From assembly GCF_036346105.1 (NCBI RefSeq), contig NZ_CP107811.1:5661501-5725500 (forward strand): a DNA stretch of 64,000 nucleotides, in the 5' to 3' direction. Shown here piece by piece: positions 42,360 through 55,812 of the stretch. The translations under genes and the position numbers were made by a program. Position 1 is the first letter of the stretch. Every line of letters begins with the position of its first letter. The notes below the pieces were generated by a model. That model had not been told where the DNA came from. It worked only from the letters and a program-made list of their open reading frames with translations, and searched no databases. The DNA comes from Streptomyces sp. NBC_00539 (GTDB lineage Bacteria > Actinomycetota > Actinomycetes > Streptomycetales > Streptomycetaceae).

Positions 42360-43466
42360 ATGTCAGACGTGTACGCGGCCCGTCGGGCCCTGCTTCGCGA
42401 CCGCTGCGCCGCCGCGGGCAACGCCGCCGCGCTGATCACGCGTCCGGCGAACGTCCGCTACCTCACGGGAGCCGCCCCGCCGGGCGCCGTCCTGCTGGTC
42501 GGTCCGGCGGAGGAGGTGCTGTTCTGCGGGGGCGCGCCGACCGGCGAGAACGACGAGGGCCGCCTGGACGAACGGCTGCGGGTCACCGTGCTGGACGCCC
42601 CGGGCGGGGATCCCGCCGTGGCGGCCGCCGATCTGGCCGCCTCGGTACGGGCCGAGTCCCTCGCGGTCGAGGAGCACCACATCACCGTCGGCCGTCACCG
42701 CGCCCTGCACTCCGTCGCGCCGAAGCTGCGCCTGGCGGACCTCGGGCTCGCCGTGGAACAGCAGCGCCTGGTCAAGGACGAGGAGGAGATCGCCTGCCTG
42801 CGCATCGCCGCCGAGATCGCCGACCAGGCCCTCGGCGAGCTGCTGGAGTCGATCCTCGTCGGCCGCACCGAACGCCACCTCGCGCTGGAGCTGGAGCGCC
42901 GCCTGGTCGACCACGGGGCGGACGGCCCCGCCTTCCCCACCTCCGTCGGTACCGGCCCCCACTCCGGCCGCTCCCGGCACCGGCCCTCCGACCGCCGGGT
43001 CGAGGAGGGCGACTTCCTCTCCGTGTGCCTCGGAGCGAACTACCGCGGCTACCGCTGCGAGATCGGCCGTACGTTCGTGATCGGCACCACCCCGGCCTCG
43101 TGGCAGATCGAGCTGTACGACCTCGTGTTCGCCGCCCAGCGGGCCGGCCGGGAGGCCCTCCTGCCGGGCGCCGCCTGCCGCGACGTCGACCACGCGGCGC
43201 GCTCCGTACTCGACTCGGCGGGGTACGGCGAGGCACTGGCCGCGTCCACCGGACACGGCGTCGGCCTCGAAATCGACGAGGACCCGCAGCTTGCACCTAC
43301 GGCCATGGGTAAACTGGACGCTTGCGTGCCGGTCACCGTCGAACCGGGGGTTCACCTCCCGGGCCGGGGAGGTGTCCGGATCGATGACACGCTCGTCGTA
43401 CGCCCCGAGGCGGACGGCGGTCCAGAGCTACTCACCATTACGACCAAGGAGCTGCTCGCGCTCTAG
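42360..43466 (+). CDS. M24 family (aminopeptidase P-like) protein with altered metal ligands
   Basis: 368 residues. An N-terminal creatinase-like domain (1-130) is followed by a pita-bread catalytic domain. Aligned to aminopeptidase P, the five metal ligands are Cys223 (normally Asp), Glu234 (normally Asp), His299 (kept), Glu328 in VEPG (kept) and Asp342 in RIDD (normally Glu). The 11-residue spacing between the first two positions is conserved, so the alignment is firm. The family removes N-terminal residues before proline using Mn or Co. Here activity may be changed or lost. It directly precedes efp, a common pairing. The ATG at 42360 seems leaderless. Confidence 0.88.
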   Translation: MSDVYAARRALLRDRCAAAGNAAALITRPANVRYLTGAAPPGAVLLVGPAEEVLFCGGAPTGENDEGRLDERLRVTVLDAPGGDPAVAAADLAASVRAESLAVEEHHITVGRHRALHSVAPKLRLADLGLAVEQQRLVKDEEEIACLRIAAEIADQALGELLESILVGRTERHLALELERRLVDHGADGPAFPTSVGTGPHSGRSRHRPSDRRVEEGDFLSVCLGANYRGYRCEIGRTFVIGTTPASWQIELYDLVFAAQRAGREALLPGAACRDVDHAARSVLDSAGYGEALAASTGHGVGLEIDEDPQLAPTAMGKLDACVPVTVEPGVHLPGRGGVRIDDTLVVRPEADGGPELLTITTKELLAL

Positions 43467-43525
43467 CCCGCTCGGCCGGGCTGTGCGCGCACCCGTGGTC
43501 TTCCAGTGCAGGAGATTCCGCAACC

Positions 43526-44092
43526 GTGGCTTCCACGAACGACCTCAAGAACGGCATGGTGCTGAAGCTCGACGGGGGCCAGCTCTGGTCCGTCGTCGAG
43601 TTCCAGCACGTCAAGCCCGGCAAGGGCCCGGCCTTCGTGCGCACCAAGCTCAAGCACGTGCTCTCCGGCAAGGTCGTCGACAAGACGTTCAACGCCGGCA
43701 CCAAGGTCGAGACGGCCACCATCGACCGCCGTGACATGCAGTTCTCGTACATGGACGGCGAATACTTCGTCTTCATGGACATGGAGACCTACGACCAGCT
43801 GATGGTCGACCGCAAGGTCGTCGGCGACGCCGCCAACTTCCTCATCGAGGGCTTCACCGCCTCCGTGGCCCGTCACGAGGGCGAGGTGCTCTACGTCGAG
43901 CTCCCGGCCGCGGTCGAACTGGTCATCGAGCACACCGACCCGGGCGTCCAGGGCGACCGCTCCACCGGTGGCACCAAGCCGGCGCGCCTGGAGACGGGCC
44001 ACGAGATCCAGGTCCCGCTCTTCGTCACCACCGGCGAGAAGATCAAGGTCGACACCCGCACCAGCGACTACCTCGGCCGGGTGAACAGCTAA
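43526..44092 (+). CDS. efp: Translation elongation factor P
   Basis: 188 residues with three EF-P domains. The loop that enters the ribosome reads PGKGP with Lys33. This PGKGP core is typical of actinobacterial EF-P that is reported to work without lysine modification, and no modification gene is seen nearby. EF-P rescues ribosomes stalled at polyproline; several proteins in this window (RelA, SecD, the Pro-rich kinase) carry such stretches. The GTG start has AGGAGA about 11 bases upstream. nusB follows after two bases. Confidence 0.96.
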   Translation: MASTNDLKNGMVLKLDGGQLWSVVEFQHVKPGKGPAFVRTKLKHVLSGKVVDKTFNAGTKVETATIDRRDMQFSYMDGEYFVFMDMETYDQLMVDRKVVGDAANFLIEGFTASVARHEGEVLYVELPAAVELVIEHTDPGVQGDRSTGGTKPARLETGHEIQVPLFVTTGEKIKVDTRTSDYLGRVNS

Positions 44093-44094
44093 CC

Positions 44095-44523
44095 GTGGCT
44101 GCCCGGAGCAACGCGCGAAAGCGCGCTTTCCAGATCCTCTTCGAGGCCGATCAGCGCGGTGTGCCCGTGCGCGAGGTCCTCGCGGACTGGATCCGCCACG
44201 CGCGGTCGGACGACCGGCAGCCGCCGGTCAACGCCTACACGATGGATCTCGTCGAGGGGTACGCCGACAAGGTGAACCGCATCGACGACCTGATCGTCAC
44301 CTACGCCGTGGACTGGGACCTCGACCGCATGCCGGTCGTGGACCGGAACATCGTCCGTCTCGGCGCGTACGAGCTGATCTGGGTGGACGAGACCCCGGAC
44401 GCCGTGGCGATCGACGAGGCCGTCCAACTGGCCAAGGAGTTCTCCACGGACGAGTCGCCCTCGTTCGTGAACGGGCTGCTGGGCCGGTTCAAGGACCTCA
44501 AGCCGAGCCTGCGCCGCGAGTAG
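44095..44523 (+). CDS. nusB: Transcription antitermination factor NusB
   Basis: 142 residues, all-helical NusB fold. The Arg-rich start ARSNARKRAFQILFEAD binds boxA RNA, and the C-terminal block AIDEAVQLAKEFS-x-FVNGLLG contacts S10/NusE. It acts in rRNA antitermination. The GTG lies two bases after the efp stop, so both are on one mRNA. A very strong terminator follows. Confidence 0.95.
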   Translation: MAARSNARKRAFQILFEADQRGVPVREVLADWIRHARSDDRQPPVNAYTMDLVEGYADKVNRIDDLIVTYAVDWDLDRMPVVDRNIVRLGAYELIWVDETPDAVAIDEAVQLAKEFSTDESPSFVNGLLGRFKDLKPSLRRE

Positions 44524-44543
44524 TGGTCCCGCAGGACCGGTGA

Positions 44544-44591
44544 CAACGGGAGGGCCCGCGGCGCATCACGGCGCCGCGGGCCCTCCCGTTG
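44544..44591 (+). terminator. Intrinsic terminator after nusB
   Basis: A perfect 21-base-pair stem (44544-44564 with 44571-44591) and an ATCACG loop, among the longest in the window. It faces the convergent bldD gene and can serve both strands. Confidence 0.85.
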
Positions 44592-44637
44592 TGCGTGCTG
44601 CGTCATCGGCCCCGTGTCCTCGGGCCGGAACGCGAAA

Positions 44638-44677
44638 CGGCGGGTGCCGGACCCCCTGGGGGATCCGGCACCCGCCG
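44638..44677 (-). terminator. Intrinsic terminator after bldD
   Basis: A 14-base-pair stem (44638-44651 with 44664-44677), extended by a CCCCC/GGGGG pair inside. On the minus strand it is followed by TTTCGCG. It lies 32 bases after the bldD stop. Confidence 0.8.
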
Positions 44678-44709
44678 GTAACGTTTCTGCTGGTCCTGTG
44701 CCCGGGGGG

Positions 44710-45210
44710 CTAGACGTCCTCGTGGGCCACGGCGCGCCGGGCGTCCGCGTCCAGCACGCCCCAGCTGATGAGCTGCTCGGTCAGGACCGAGGGGGACTGG
44801 TCGTAGATGACCGCGAGGGTGCGCAGGTCGTCCTGGCGGATCGAGAGCACCTTGCCGTTGTAGTCGCCGCGCTGGCTCTGGATGGTGGCGGCGTAACGCT
44901 GGAGCGGGCCGGCCTTCTCGGCGGGCACGCCCGCCAGCCGCTCCAGGTCCAGGCGCAGCTTCGGCGGCGGCTCGGCCGCTCCGCCCGGGGTGGTGCCCGG
45001 CAGGAGTTCCTGGACCGGAACCCCGTAGAAGTCCGCCAGCTCGGCGAGGCGCTGGACGGTCACGGCGCGGTCCCCGCGCTCGTAGGAACCGACCACCACG
45101 GCCTTCCACCGGCCCTGGGACTTCTCCTCCACACCGTGGAGGGAAAGGCCCTGCTGGGTGCGGATGGCGCGGAGCTTGGCCCCGAGCTGTTTGGCGTATT
45201 CGCTGGACAT
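44710..45210 (-). CDS. bldD: Developmental master regulator BldD
   Basis: 166 residues. The N-terminal HTH (about 1-70) has the XRE-type pattern with RWKAVVVGSYERGDRAVTVQRLA. The C-terminal domain carries the c-di-GMP signature RGD (114-116) and RQDD (125-128), with the same residues and numbering as known for S. coelicolor BldD. A c-di-GMP tetramer joins two C-terminal domains and lets BldD repress sporulation genes during vegetative growth. It also represses its own gene; a candidate site lies at 45281-45301. The ATG follows a GGGAGCGTT-like ribosome site. It lies divergent from the pyrimidine operon. Confidence 0.97.
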   Translation of the reverse strand: MSSEYAKQLGAKLRAIRTQQGLSLHGVEEKSQGRWKAVVVGSYERGDRAVTVQRLAELADFYGVPVQELLPGTTPGGAAEPPPKLRLDLERLAGVPAEKAGPLQRYAATIQSQRGDYNGKVLSIRQDDLRTLAVIYDQSPSVLTEQLISWGVLDADARRAVAHEDV

Positions 45211-45280
45211 AACGCTCCCGGACGCTGTGACGCTGTGACGACATGGACGGCATGACCACGAGCGGCTCCGCCGCGCGGCT

Positions 45281-45301
45281 GGTAACTCACTGTGAGGTTA
45301 C
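45281..45301 (-). promoter_or_regulatory. bldD: Candidate BldD operator upstream of bldD
   Basis: The core CTCAC-T-GTGAG is a perfect dyad, with outer GTAA and GTTAC arms. On the minus strand it contains TCACAGTGA, built from the AGTGA and TCAC half-sites of the BldD consensus. It lies 71 to 91 bases upstream of the bldD ATG, where autoregulation is expected. Confidence 0.55.
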
Positions 45302-45366
45302 GCAGCGTTACTTGGATGCGTCAAGCCGAATGCTCTTCAACCCCCACTTACGAGGGGTCCCGCCTC

Positions 45367-45390
45367 GTGCCCGGTGGACGGACCGGGCAC
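45367..45390 (+). promoter_or_regulatory. Inverted repeat in the pyrR promoter region
   Basis: GTGCCCGGT and ACCGGGCAC are perfect nine-base arms around GGACGG. The repeat ends 10 bases before TACGGT (45401-45406), the likely pyrR -10, so it covers the -35 region and could be an operator. Confidence 0.45.
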
Positions 45391-45400
45391 ATCGGCCTGC

Positions 45401-45406
45401 TACGGT
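45401..45406 (+). promoter_or_regulatory. Possible -10 box of the pyrimidine operon
   Basis: TACGGT matches TAnnnT. Transcription would begin near 45413 and leave a leader of about 57 bases that contains the PyrR-binding loop. No good -35 is seen. Confidence 0.4.
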
Positions 45407-45433
45407 GGAACGCGAACATCAGACGTCCTTTAA

Positions 45434-46048
<615 letters not shown>

Positions 46049-46156
46049 CCCGAACCGGTACGGGTCCCGCCACGGGTGCCCGGCCGCAGCATGCCCTGCG
46101 CGCGACACCAGCCAGACAGCCCGCCTGCCTGCCCTCCTGACCTACGGAGCACCCAG

Positions 46157-47146
46157 ATGAAGCGCCACCTCATCTCGGCCGCCGACCTCACCCGCGACGA
46201 CGCCGTCCTCATCCTCGACACCGCCGAGGAGATGGCCCGCGTCGCGGACCGGCCGATCAAGAAGCTGCCCACCCTGCGCGGCCTCACCGTCGTCAACCTC
46301 TTCTTCGAGGACTCGACCCGCACCCGGATCTCCTTCGAGGCGGCCGCCAAGCGGCTCTCCGCCGACGTCATCAACTTCTCCGCCAAGGGCTCCTCGGTTT
46401 CCAAGGGCGAATCCCTCAAGGACACCGCCCTGACCCTGGAGGCGATGGGCGCGGACGCCGTCGTCATCCGCCACCACGCCTCCGGCGCCCCCTACCGCCT
46501 CGCCACCTCCGGCTGGATCGACTCCGCCGTGGTCAACGCCGGTGACGGCACCCACGAGCACCCCACCCAGGCCCTGCTCGACGCCTTCACCATGCGCCGC
46601 CGCCTGGTCGGGCGCGACGCCGGCCTCGGCAAGGACCTGAACGGCCGCCGGATCACGATCGTCGGCGACGTCCTGCACAGCCGGGTCGCCCGGTCCAACG
46701 TCCAGCTGCTCCACACGCTGGGCGCGGAGGTCACCGTGGTGGCCCCGCCGACGCTGGTCCCGATCGGCGTCGAGAGCTGGCCCTGCGAGGTCTCGTACAA
46801 CCTGGACGAGGTGCTGCCGAAGTCCGACGCGGTCATGATGCTTCGTGTGCAGCGCGAACGCATGAACGCCGCCTTCTTCCCCACCGAGCGCGAGTACTCC
46901 CGCCGGTACGGGCTCGACGGCGACCGCATGGCCAAGATGCCCGAACACGCCATCGTGATGCACCCCGGCCCGATGAACCGCGGCATGGAGATCACCGCCG
47001 AGGTCGCGGACTCCGACCGCTGCACGGCCGTGGAGCAGGTGGCCAACGGCGTCTCCACCCGGATGGCCGTCCTGTACCTGCTGCTCGGCGGTTCCGAGCC
47101 CGCCGTCACCACCACCAGCACGCCCCGCATCGAGGAGAGCAAGTAA
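46157..47146 (+). CDS. pyrB: Aspartate carbamoyltransferase catalytic subunit
   Basis: 329 residues. The carbamoyl-phosphate loop [13 protein letters not shown], the [14 protein letters not shown] block and the HPGPMNRG block are present. It condenses carbamoyl phosphate with aspartate, the committed step. No pyrI regulatory subunit is seen. I chose the ATG at 46157, which has GGAG about eight bases upstream; a longer frame from 46076 would add Pro/Cys-rich residues unlike the family. The gap after pyrR is 108 bases without a strong terminator. pyrC follows by two bases. Confidence 0.96.
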   Translation: MKRHLISAADLTRDDAVLILDTAEEMARVADRPIKKLPTLRGLTVVNLFFEDSTRTRISFEAAAKRLSADVINFSAKGSSVSKGESLKDTALTLEAMGADAVVIRHHASGAPYRLATSGWIDSAVVNAGDGTHEHPTQALLDAFTMRRRLVGRDAGLGKDLNGRRITIVGDVLHSRVARSNVQLLHTLGAEVTVVAPPTLVPIGVESWPCEVSYNLDEVLPKSDAVMMLRVQRERMNAAFFPTEREYSRRYGLDGDRMAKMPEHAIVMHPGPMNRGMEITAEVADSDRCTAVEQVANGVSTRMAVLYLLLGGSEPAVTTTSTPRIEESK

Positions 47147-47148
47147 CC

Positions 47149-48435
47149 ATGAGCAAGATCCTGATCCGTGGCGCGAAGGTACTCGGTGGCGAGGCGCAGG
47201 ACGTCCTGATCGACGGCGAGACCATCGCCGAGGTCGGCCAGGAGCTGTCCGCAGAGGGCGCCCAGGTCATCGAGGCGGCCGGCCAGGTCCTCCTCCCGGG
47301 CCTCGTCGACCTGCACACCCACCTGCGCGAGCCCGGCCGCGAGGACTCCGAGACCGTGCTGACCGGCACCCGGGCCGCCGCCTCCGGCGGCTACACGGCC
47401 GTCTTCGCCATGGCGAACACCTTCCCGGTCGCCGACACCGCCGGCGTGGTGGAGCAGGTCTGGCGCCTGGGCAAGGAGTCCGGCTACTGCGACGTGCAGC
47501 CCATCGGCGCCGTCACCGTCGGCCTGGAGGGCAAGCAGCTCGCGGAGCTCGGCGCCATGCACGACTCCGCGGCCCGTGTCACCGTCTTCTCCGACGACGG
47601 CAAGTGCGTGGACGACGCGGTGATCATGCGCCGGGCCCTGGAGTACGTGAAGGCCTTCGGCGGCGTCGTCGCCCAGCACGCCCAGGAGCCCCGCCTCACC
47701 GAAGGCGCCCAGATGAACGAGGGCGTCGTCTCCGCCGAGCTGGGTCTGGGCGGCTGGCCCGCCGTCGCCGAAGAGTCGATCATCGCCCGCGACGTGCTCC
47801 TCGCCGAGCACGTTGGCTCCCGCGTGCACATCTGCCACCTCTCCACCGCCGGCTCCGTCGAGATCGTCCGCTGGGCCAAGTCCCGCGGCATCGACGTCAC
47901 CGCCGAGGTCACCCCGCACCACCTGCTCCTCACCGACGAGCTGGTGCGCTCGTACAACGCGGTGTACAAGGTCAACCCGCCGCTGCGCACCGAGCGCGAC
48001 GTGATGGCCCTGCGCGAGGCGCTCGCCGACGGCACGATCGACATCGTCGCCACCGACCACGCCCCGCACCCGCACGAGGACAAGGACTGCGAGTGGGCCG
48101 CCGCCGCCATGGGCATGGTGGGCCTGGAGACCGCGCTGTCCGTCGTCCAGCAGACGATGGTGGAGACCGGGCTGCTCGACTGGGCGGGCGTCGCCCAGCG
48201 CATGTCCTTCGCCCCGGCGCGCATCGGCGGCCTGGAGAACCACGGCCGGCCCGTCTCGGCAGGTGAACCCGCGAACCTGACCTTGGTCGATACCTCGTAC
48301 CGTGGTGTCGTGGACCCCGCACACTTCGCCTCCCGCAGCCGCAACACGCCTTACGAGGGCCGTGAGCTGCCGGGGCGCGTCACTCACACCTTCCTGCGGG
48401 GCCGGGCAACGGTCGTGGACGGGACGCTGGCGTGA
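47149..48435 (+). CDS. pyrC: Dihydroorotase
   Basis: 428 residues, amidohydrolase superfamily, class I dihydroorotase. Metal ligands sit in [10 protein letters not shown], in the QHAQEP and ICHLSTAGS regions, and in [12 protein letters not shown]. It closes carbamoyl aspartate to dihydroorotate. The ATG is two bases behind the pyrB stop. Its TGA overlaps the GTG of the next gene. Confidence 0.96.
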   Translation: MSKILIRGAKVLGGEAQDVLIDGETIAEVGQELSAEGAQVIEAAGQVLLPGLVDLHTHLREPGREDSETVLTGTRAAASGGYTAVFAMANTFPVADTAGVVEQVWRLGKESGYCDVQPIGAVTVGLEGKQLAELGAMHDSAARVTVFSDDGKCVDDAVIMRRALEYVKAFGGVVAQHAQEPRLTEGAQMNEGVVSAELGLGGWPAVAEESIIARDVLLAEHVGSRVHICHLSTAGSVEIVRWAKSRGIDVTAEVTPHHLLLTDELVRSYNAVYKVNPPLRTERDVMALREALADGTIDIVATDHAPHPHEDKDCEWAAAAMGMVGLETALSVVQQTMVETGLLDWAGVAQRMSFAPARIGGLENHGRPVSAGEPANLTLVDTSYRGVVDPAHFASRSRNTPYEGRELPGRVTHTFLRGRATVVDGTLA

Positions 48436-49013
48436 CACCTGCAGTAATCCAACTGGCCGCCGAGGCCGCAGAACGACACTCGGCGGAGGTGACGGACTGG
48501 GGCGCCCGCATCGCGTGGGTGATCGGTCTGCTCGTCTTCGTCGCGTTCGTCTACTGGCTGATGCGGCAGGGCTGGAAATGGCGCGGCACCCTGCAGGGCG
48601 ATCTGCCGGAGCTGCCCGCCGCCCCGGACGGTCTGCCCGCCCACCGGCTCGCCCTGACCGGCCGGTACCACGGGTCCACCACCGCCGGACAGTGGCTCGA
48701 CCGGATCGTCGCCCACGGCCTGGGGGTGCGCAGCCGGGTCGAGCTCACGCTCACCGACGCGGGCCTCGACGTGGTCCGTCCGGGGGCCACCGACTTCTTC
48801 GTACCGGCCGCGCAGCTGCGCGGCGCCCGCCTCGACAAGGGAATCGCGGGCAAGGTACTCACCGAGGGCGGTCTGCTCGTCGTCACCTGGGCGCACGGCG
48901 ACAAGCTGATCGACTCCGGATTCCGCTCCGACCGGGCGGCCGAACACGCCGCCTGGGTCGAAGCCCTCAACCTCATGAACCCAACCATCACGACGGAAGG
49001 CGCCGAACGATGA
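48432..49013 (+). CDS. Membrane protein with PH-like domain inside the pyr operon
   Basis: 193 residues. One membrane helix (about 27-45, [17 protein letters not shown]) is followed by a compact beta-rich domain with Gly-x-Tyr-x-Gly and a C-terminal amphipathic helix ([12 protein letters not shown]), as in bacterial PH-like folds. Its job is unknown. A similar gene lies between pyrC and carA in mycobacteria (the Rv1382 position, from memory), so the association is old. The GTG overlaps the pyrC stop, and its TGA overlaps the carA ATG, which strongly suggests coupled expression with pyrimidine synthesis. Confidence 0.85.
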   Translation: MTPAVIQLAAEAAERHSAEVTDWGARIAWVIGLLVFVAFVYWLMRQGWKWRGTLQGDLPELPAAPDGLPAHRLALTGRYHGSTTAGQWLDRIVAHGLGVRSRVELTLTDAGLDVVRPGATDFFVPAAQLRGARLDKGIAGKVLTEGGLLVVTWAHGDKLIDSGFRSDRAAEHAAWVEALNLMNPTITTEGAER

Positions 49014-50159
49014 CGACCTCCACCAGGGGAGCAGCCAAAGCTCCCGCCGTACTCGTCCTGGAGGACGGCCGGATCTTCCGCGGCCGCGCCTACGGCGCTG
49101 TGGGGGAGACCTTCGGCGAGGCCGTGTTCTCCACCGGCATGACCGGCTACCAGGAGACCCTGACCGACCCGTCCTACCACCGCCAGGTCGTCGTGATGAC
49201 CGCCCCGCACGTCGGCAACACGGGTGTCAACGACGAGGACCCCGAATCCTCCCGGATCTGGGTGTCGGGCTACGTGGTGCGCGACCCCGCCCGCAAGCCC
49301 TCCAACTGGCGCTCGCAGCGTTCCCTGGACGAGGAGCTGACCGCCCAGGGCGTCGTCGGGATCTGCGGCATCGACACCCGGGCGCTGACCCGCCATCTGC
49401 GCGAGCGCGGCGCCATGCGCGTCGGCATCTTCTCCGGCGAGGCGGTGATGGACGACGCCGTGCTGCTGGCGAAGGTCCAGGACGCCCCCCAGATGAAGGG
49501 CGCGAACCTCTCCGCGGAGGTCGCCACCAAGGAGACCTACGTCGTCCCCGCCATCGGTGAGAAGAAGTTCACCGTGGCCGCCGTGGACCTCGGCATCAAG
49601 GGCATGACCCCCCACCGGATGGCCGAGCGCGGCATCGAGGTGCACGTGCTGCCCGCCACCGCCACCGTCGAGGACATCTACGCCGTCTCCCCGGACGGGG
49701 TGTTCTTCTCCAACGGCCCCGGCGACCCGGCCACCGCCGACCACGCGGTCTCGGTGATGCAGGGCGTCCTGGAGCGCAAGACCCCGCTCTTCGGCATCTG
49801 CTTCGGCAACCAGATCCTCGGCCGCGCGCTGGGCTTCGGCACGTACAAGCTCAAGTACGGCCACCGCGGCATCAACCAGCCGGTGCAGGACCGCACCACG
49901 GGCAAGGTGGAGGTCACCGCGCACAACCACGGCTTCGCCGTGGACGCGCCCCTCGACAAGGTGTCCGAGACCCCCTTCGGCCGCGCCGAGGTCTCGCACG
50001 TCTGCCTCAACGACAACGTCGTGGAGGGCCTCCAGCTGCTCGACCAGCCGGCCTTCTCCGTCCAGTACCACCCCGAGGCGGCCGCGGGCCCGCACGACGC
50101 CGCGTACCTCTTCGACCGCTTCACGTCTTTGATGAGCACCACCCAGATGGAGGCCGAGC

Positions 50160-50167
<8 letters not shown>
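49010..50167 (+). CDS. carA: Carbamoyl-phosphate synthase small (glutaminase) subunit
   Basis: 385 residues. The N-terminal CPSase small domain is followed by a class I glutamine amidotransferase with nucleophile Cys in [14 protein letters not shown] and the His-Glu pair in [10 protein letters not shown]. It supplies ammonia to CarB. The ATG overlaps the stop of the preceding gene. Its stop lies eight bases inside carB, so the two subunits are coupled. The product feeds both pyrimidine and arginine synthesis. Confidence 0.97.
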
Positions 50168-53468
<3,301 letters not shown>

Positions 53469-53481
53469 CAGCCCGTACGAG

Positions 53482-53523
53482 GAGGGGGACACCGGATTCG
53501 CGACAGCGACGGGTGTCCCCCTC
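53482..53523 (+). terminator. Hairpin between carB and pyrD
   Basis: Twelve-base perfect arms (53482-53493 and 53512-53523) with an 18-base loop, followed by TTC. It may end part of the transcript and lower expression of pyrD-pyrF relative to carAB. Confidence 0.65.
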
Positions 53524-53552
53524 TTCATGAGCGCACAAGGATCCCCACGCCG

Positions 53553-54662
53553 ATGTACAAACTCTTCTTCAACCTCGTCTTCAAGCGGATGGACCCGGAG
53601 CAGGCCCACTACACGGCCTTCCGCTGGATCCGCCTCGCGGCCCGCACCCCGGGCCTGCGCGTCTTCGTCGCGGCCGTCCTCGCCCCCCGGTACGAGGCGC
53701 TGCGCACCGAGGCGCTGGGCCTGCGCATGCACGGCCCCTTCGGGCTCGCGGCCGGCTTCGACAAGAACGCCGTCGCCATCGACGGCATGTCGATGCTCGG
53801 CTTCGACCACGTCGAGATCGGCACGGTCACGGCCCGGCCACAGCCGGGCAACCCGAAGAAGCGGCTGTTCCGCCTCGTCCCCGACCGGGCGCTGATCAAC
53901 CGGATGGGCTTCAACAACGAGGGCTCGGCGGCCGTCGCCCAGCGCCTGGCGGCCCGCAAGGCGGTCTTCAAGACGGTCGTGGGCGTCAACCTCGGCAAGA
54001 CGAAGGTCGTGCCGGAGGAGGAGGCGGTGGCCGACTACGTCGCCTCCACCGAGCGCCTGGCCCGCCACGCCGACTACCTCGTCGTCAACGTCTCCTCGCC
54101 GAACACCCCGGGCCTGCGCAACCTCCAGGCCACCGAGTCCCTGCGCCCGCTGCTGAGCGCCGTACGGGAGGCCGCCGACCGGGTGGTGACCGACCGCCGG
54201 GTCCCGCTGCTGGTCAAGATCGCCCCCGACCTCGCCGACGAGGACGTCGACGCCGTCGCCGACCTCGCCCTGGAGCTCGGCCTGGACGGCATCATCGCGA
54301 CGAACACCACCATCGCCCGCGAGGGCCTGGGCCTGCGGTCCGAGCCCGCCCTGGTCAAGGAGACCGGCGGACTGTCCGGCGCCCCCGTCAAGGCGCGCTC
54401 CCTGGAGGTGCTGCGCCGCCTGTACGCCCGTGTGGGGGACCGGCTGGTCCTGGTCGGGGTCGGCGGCATCGAGAACGCGGAGGACGCCTGGCAGCGCATC
54501 CTGGCGGGCGCCACGCTCATCCAGGGCTACAGCGCCTTCATCTACGAGGGCCCCGGCTACGCCCGCGCGATCCACAAGGGCCTGGCCGTGCGCCTGGCCG
54601 ACAGCCCGTACGAGACGCTCGCCGACGCGGTGGGCGCCGAGACCCGGAAGGCCTCCCAGTGA
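53553..54662 (+). CDS. pyrD: Dihydroorotate dehydrogenase, class 2 (quinone-dependent)
   Basis: 369 residues. The N-terminal helical extension ([23 protein letters not shown]) is the membrane-docking and quinone-tunnel element of class 2. The FMN barrel has [28 protein letters not shown] (with the catalytic Ser) and TNTTI. It oxidises dihydroorotate and passes electrons to menaquinone. The ATG at 53553 follows a weak AAGG site. The stop overlaps the pyrF GTG. Confidence 0.96.
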   Translation: MYKLFFNLVFKRMDPEQAHYTAFRWIRLAARTPGLRVFVAAVLAPRYEALRTEALGLRMHGPFGLAAGFDKNAVAIDGMSMLGFDHVEIGTVTARPQPGNPKKRLFRLVPDRALINRMGFNNEGSAAVAQRLAARKAVFKTVVGVNLGKTKVVPEEEAVADYVASTERLARHADYLVVNVSSPNTPGLRNLQATESLRPLLSAVREAADRVVTDRRVPLLVKIAPDLADEDVDAVADLALELGLDGIIATNTTIAREGLGLRSEPALVKETGGLSGAPVKARSLEVLRRLYARVGDRLVLVGVGGIENAEDAWQRILAGATLIQGYSAFIYEGPGYARAIHKGLAVRLADSPYETLADAVGAETRKASQ

Positions 54663-55513
54663 CCTCTGCGACCCCTGTGACCCCCTTCGGCGCCCGTCTG
54701 AGGGCGGCGATGGACTCCCGCGGTCCGCTGTGCGTCGGGATCGACCCGCACGCCGCCCTGCTCGCGTCGTGGGGTCTGAACGACGACGTCGCCGGGCTGG
54801 AGACCTTCTCCCGCACGGTCGTCGAGGCCCTCGCGGACTCGGTCGCCGTCTTCAAGCCGCAGGCCGCCTTCTTCGAGCGGTTCGGCTCGCGGGGCATCGC
54901 GGTGCTGGAGCGCACCGTGGCCGACGCCCGCGCGGCCGGGACGCTGGTCGTGATGGACGCCAAGCGCGGGGACATCGGCTCCACGATGGCCGCCTACGCC
55001 GAGACGTTCCTCTCCCCGGACTCGCCGCTGTTCTCCGACGCCCTGACCGTCTCCCCGTACCTCGGCTACGGCTCGCTCGCCCCGGCGGTGGACCTGGCGC
55101 GCCGCTCGGGCGCCGGCCTCTTCGTCCTGGCCCTCACCTCCAACCCCGAGGGGGCCGAGGTCCAGCGGGCCGTGCGCTCCGACGGCCGCTCGATCGGCGC
55201 GACGATGCTGGCCCACCTGGCGGCGGAGAACGAGGGGGCCGAGCCGATGGGCTCCTTCGGGGCCGTCGTCGGCGCGACGCTCGGCGACCTCTCCTCCTTC
55301 GACCTGGACATCAACGGCCCGCTCCTGGCGCCCGGCATCGGCGCGCAGGGTGCCACGGCCGCCGATCTGCCGCAGGTCTTCGGTGCGGCCGTCGGCAACG
55401 TCGTCCCGAACGTCTCCCGGGGCGTCCTGGGTCACGGTCCGGACGTCGCAGCCCTGCGGGCCGCGGCGGCCGGCTTCGCGGCCGAGATCCGCGCGGCGGT
55501 CCCCTCCGCCTGA
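54659..55513 (+). CDS. pyrF: Orotidine 5'-phosphate decarboxylase, type 2
   Basis: 284 residues, type 2 family, as in mycobacteria. The catalytic Lys-Asp block is DAKRGDIGSTMAAYA, with FKPQAAFFERFG before it and VPNVSRG near the C-terminus. It converts OMP to UMP, the last step of the de novo path. pyrE (orotate phosphoribosyltransferase) is not in this window. The GTG overlaps the pyrD stop, and it ends the operon. Confidence 0.95.
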   Translation: MTSATPVTPFGARLRAAMDSRGPLCVGIDPHAALLASWGLNDDVAGLETFSRTVVEALADSVAVFKPQAAFFERFGSRGIAVLERTVADARAAGTLVVMDAKRGDIGSTMAAYAETFLSPDSPLFSDALTVSPYLGYGSLAPAVDLARRSGAGLFVLALTSNPEGAEVQRAVRSDGRSIGATMLAHLAAENEGAEPMGSFGAVVGATLGDLSSFDLDINGPLLAPGIGAQGATAADLPQVFGAAVGNVVPNVSRGVLGHGPDVAALRAAAAGFAAEIRAAVPSA

Positions 55514-55588
55514 CCGGTGCGGTGAGCTGCGACGGGCTCCGCAGGGGGTGTCCGTCGCACTGCTTGACGAAAACCGAGCGCCCTCGAC

Positions 55589-55614
55589 CGGACAAAACCG
55601 GGGTAATTTGTCCG
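55589..55614 (+). promoter_or_regulatory. Inverted repeat in the pyrF-sIHF gap
   Basis: CGGACAAA and TTTGTCCG are perfect eight-base arms 10 bases apart. The spacer and right arm include TAATTT, a possible -10. AT-rich for this genome, it could be an operator or an alternative sIHF promoter. Confidence 0.45.
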
Positions 55615-55662
55615 TGATGTACGTTTCAACGGAGGCTGACCAGGACTTTTCGTCCGTTCTCG

Positions 55663-55691
55663 CTGACTGGAGCGGCCCAGGCCGCTAGTCT
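55663..55691 (+). promoter_or_regulatory. Candidate promoter of the sIHF gene
   Basis: CTGACT (55663-55668) and TAGTCT (55686-55691) are spaced by 17 bases, a fair housekeeping -35/-10 pair. Transcription would begin near 55698, leaving a leader of about 115 bases. The gap 55514-55812 holds no gene. Confidence 0.5.
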
Positions 55692-55812
55692 CCGAGCAGA
55701 GTCAACGAACAGCGGACGAGTATCACCGCCGTTCGGGAGCTCGCCTGGTGTGGTGCCTCCTGGCTCCGCGCCGGTCCGTATCCGACAGTTCGACATCCGA
55801 GGTGACGTAGGC

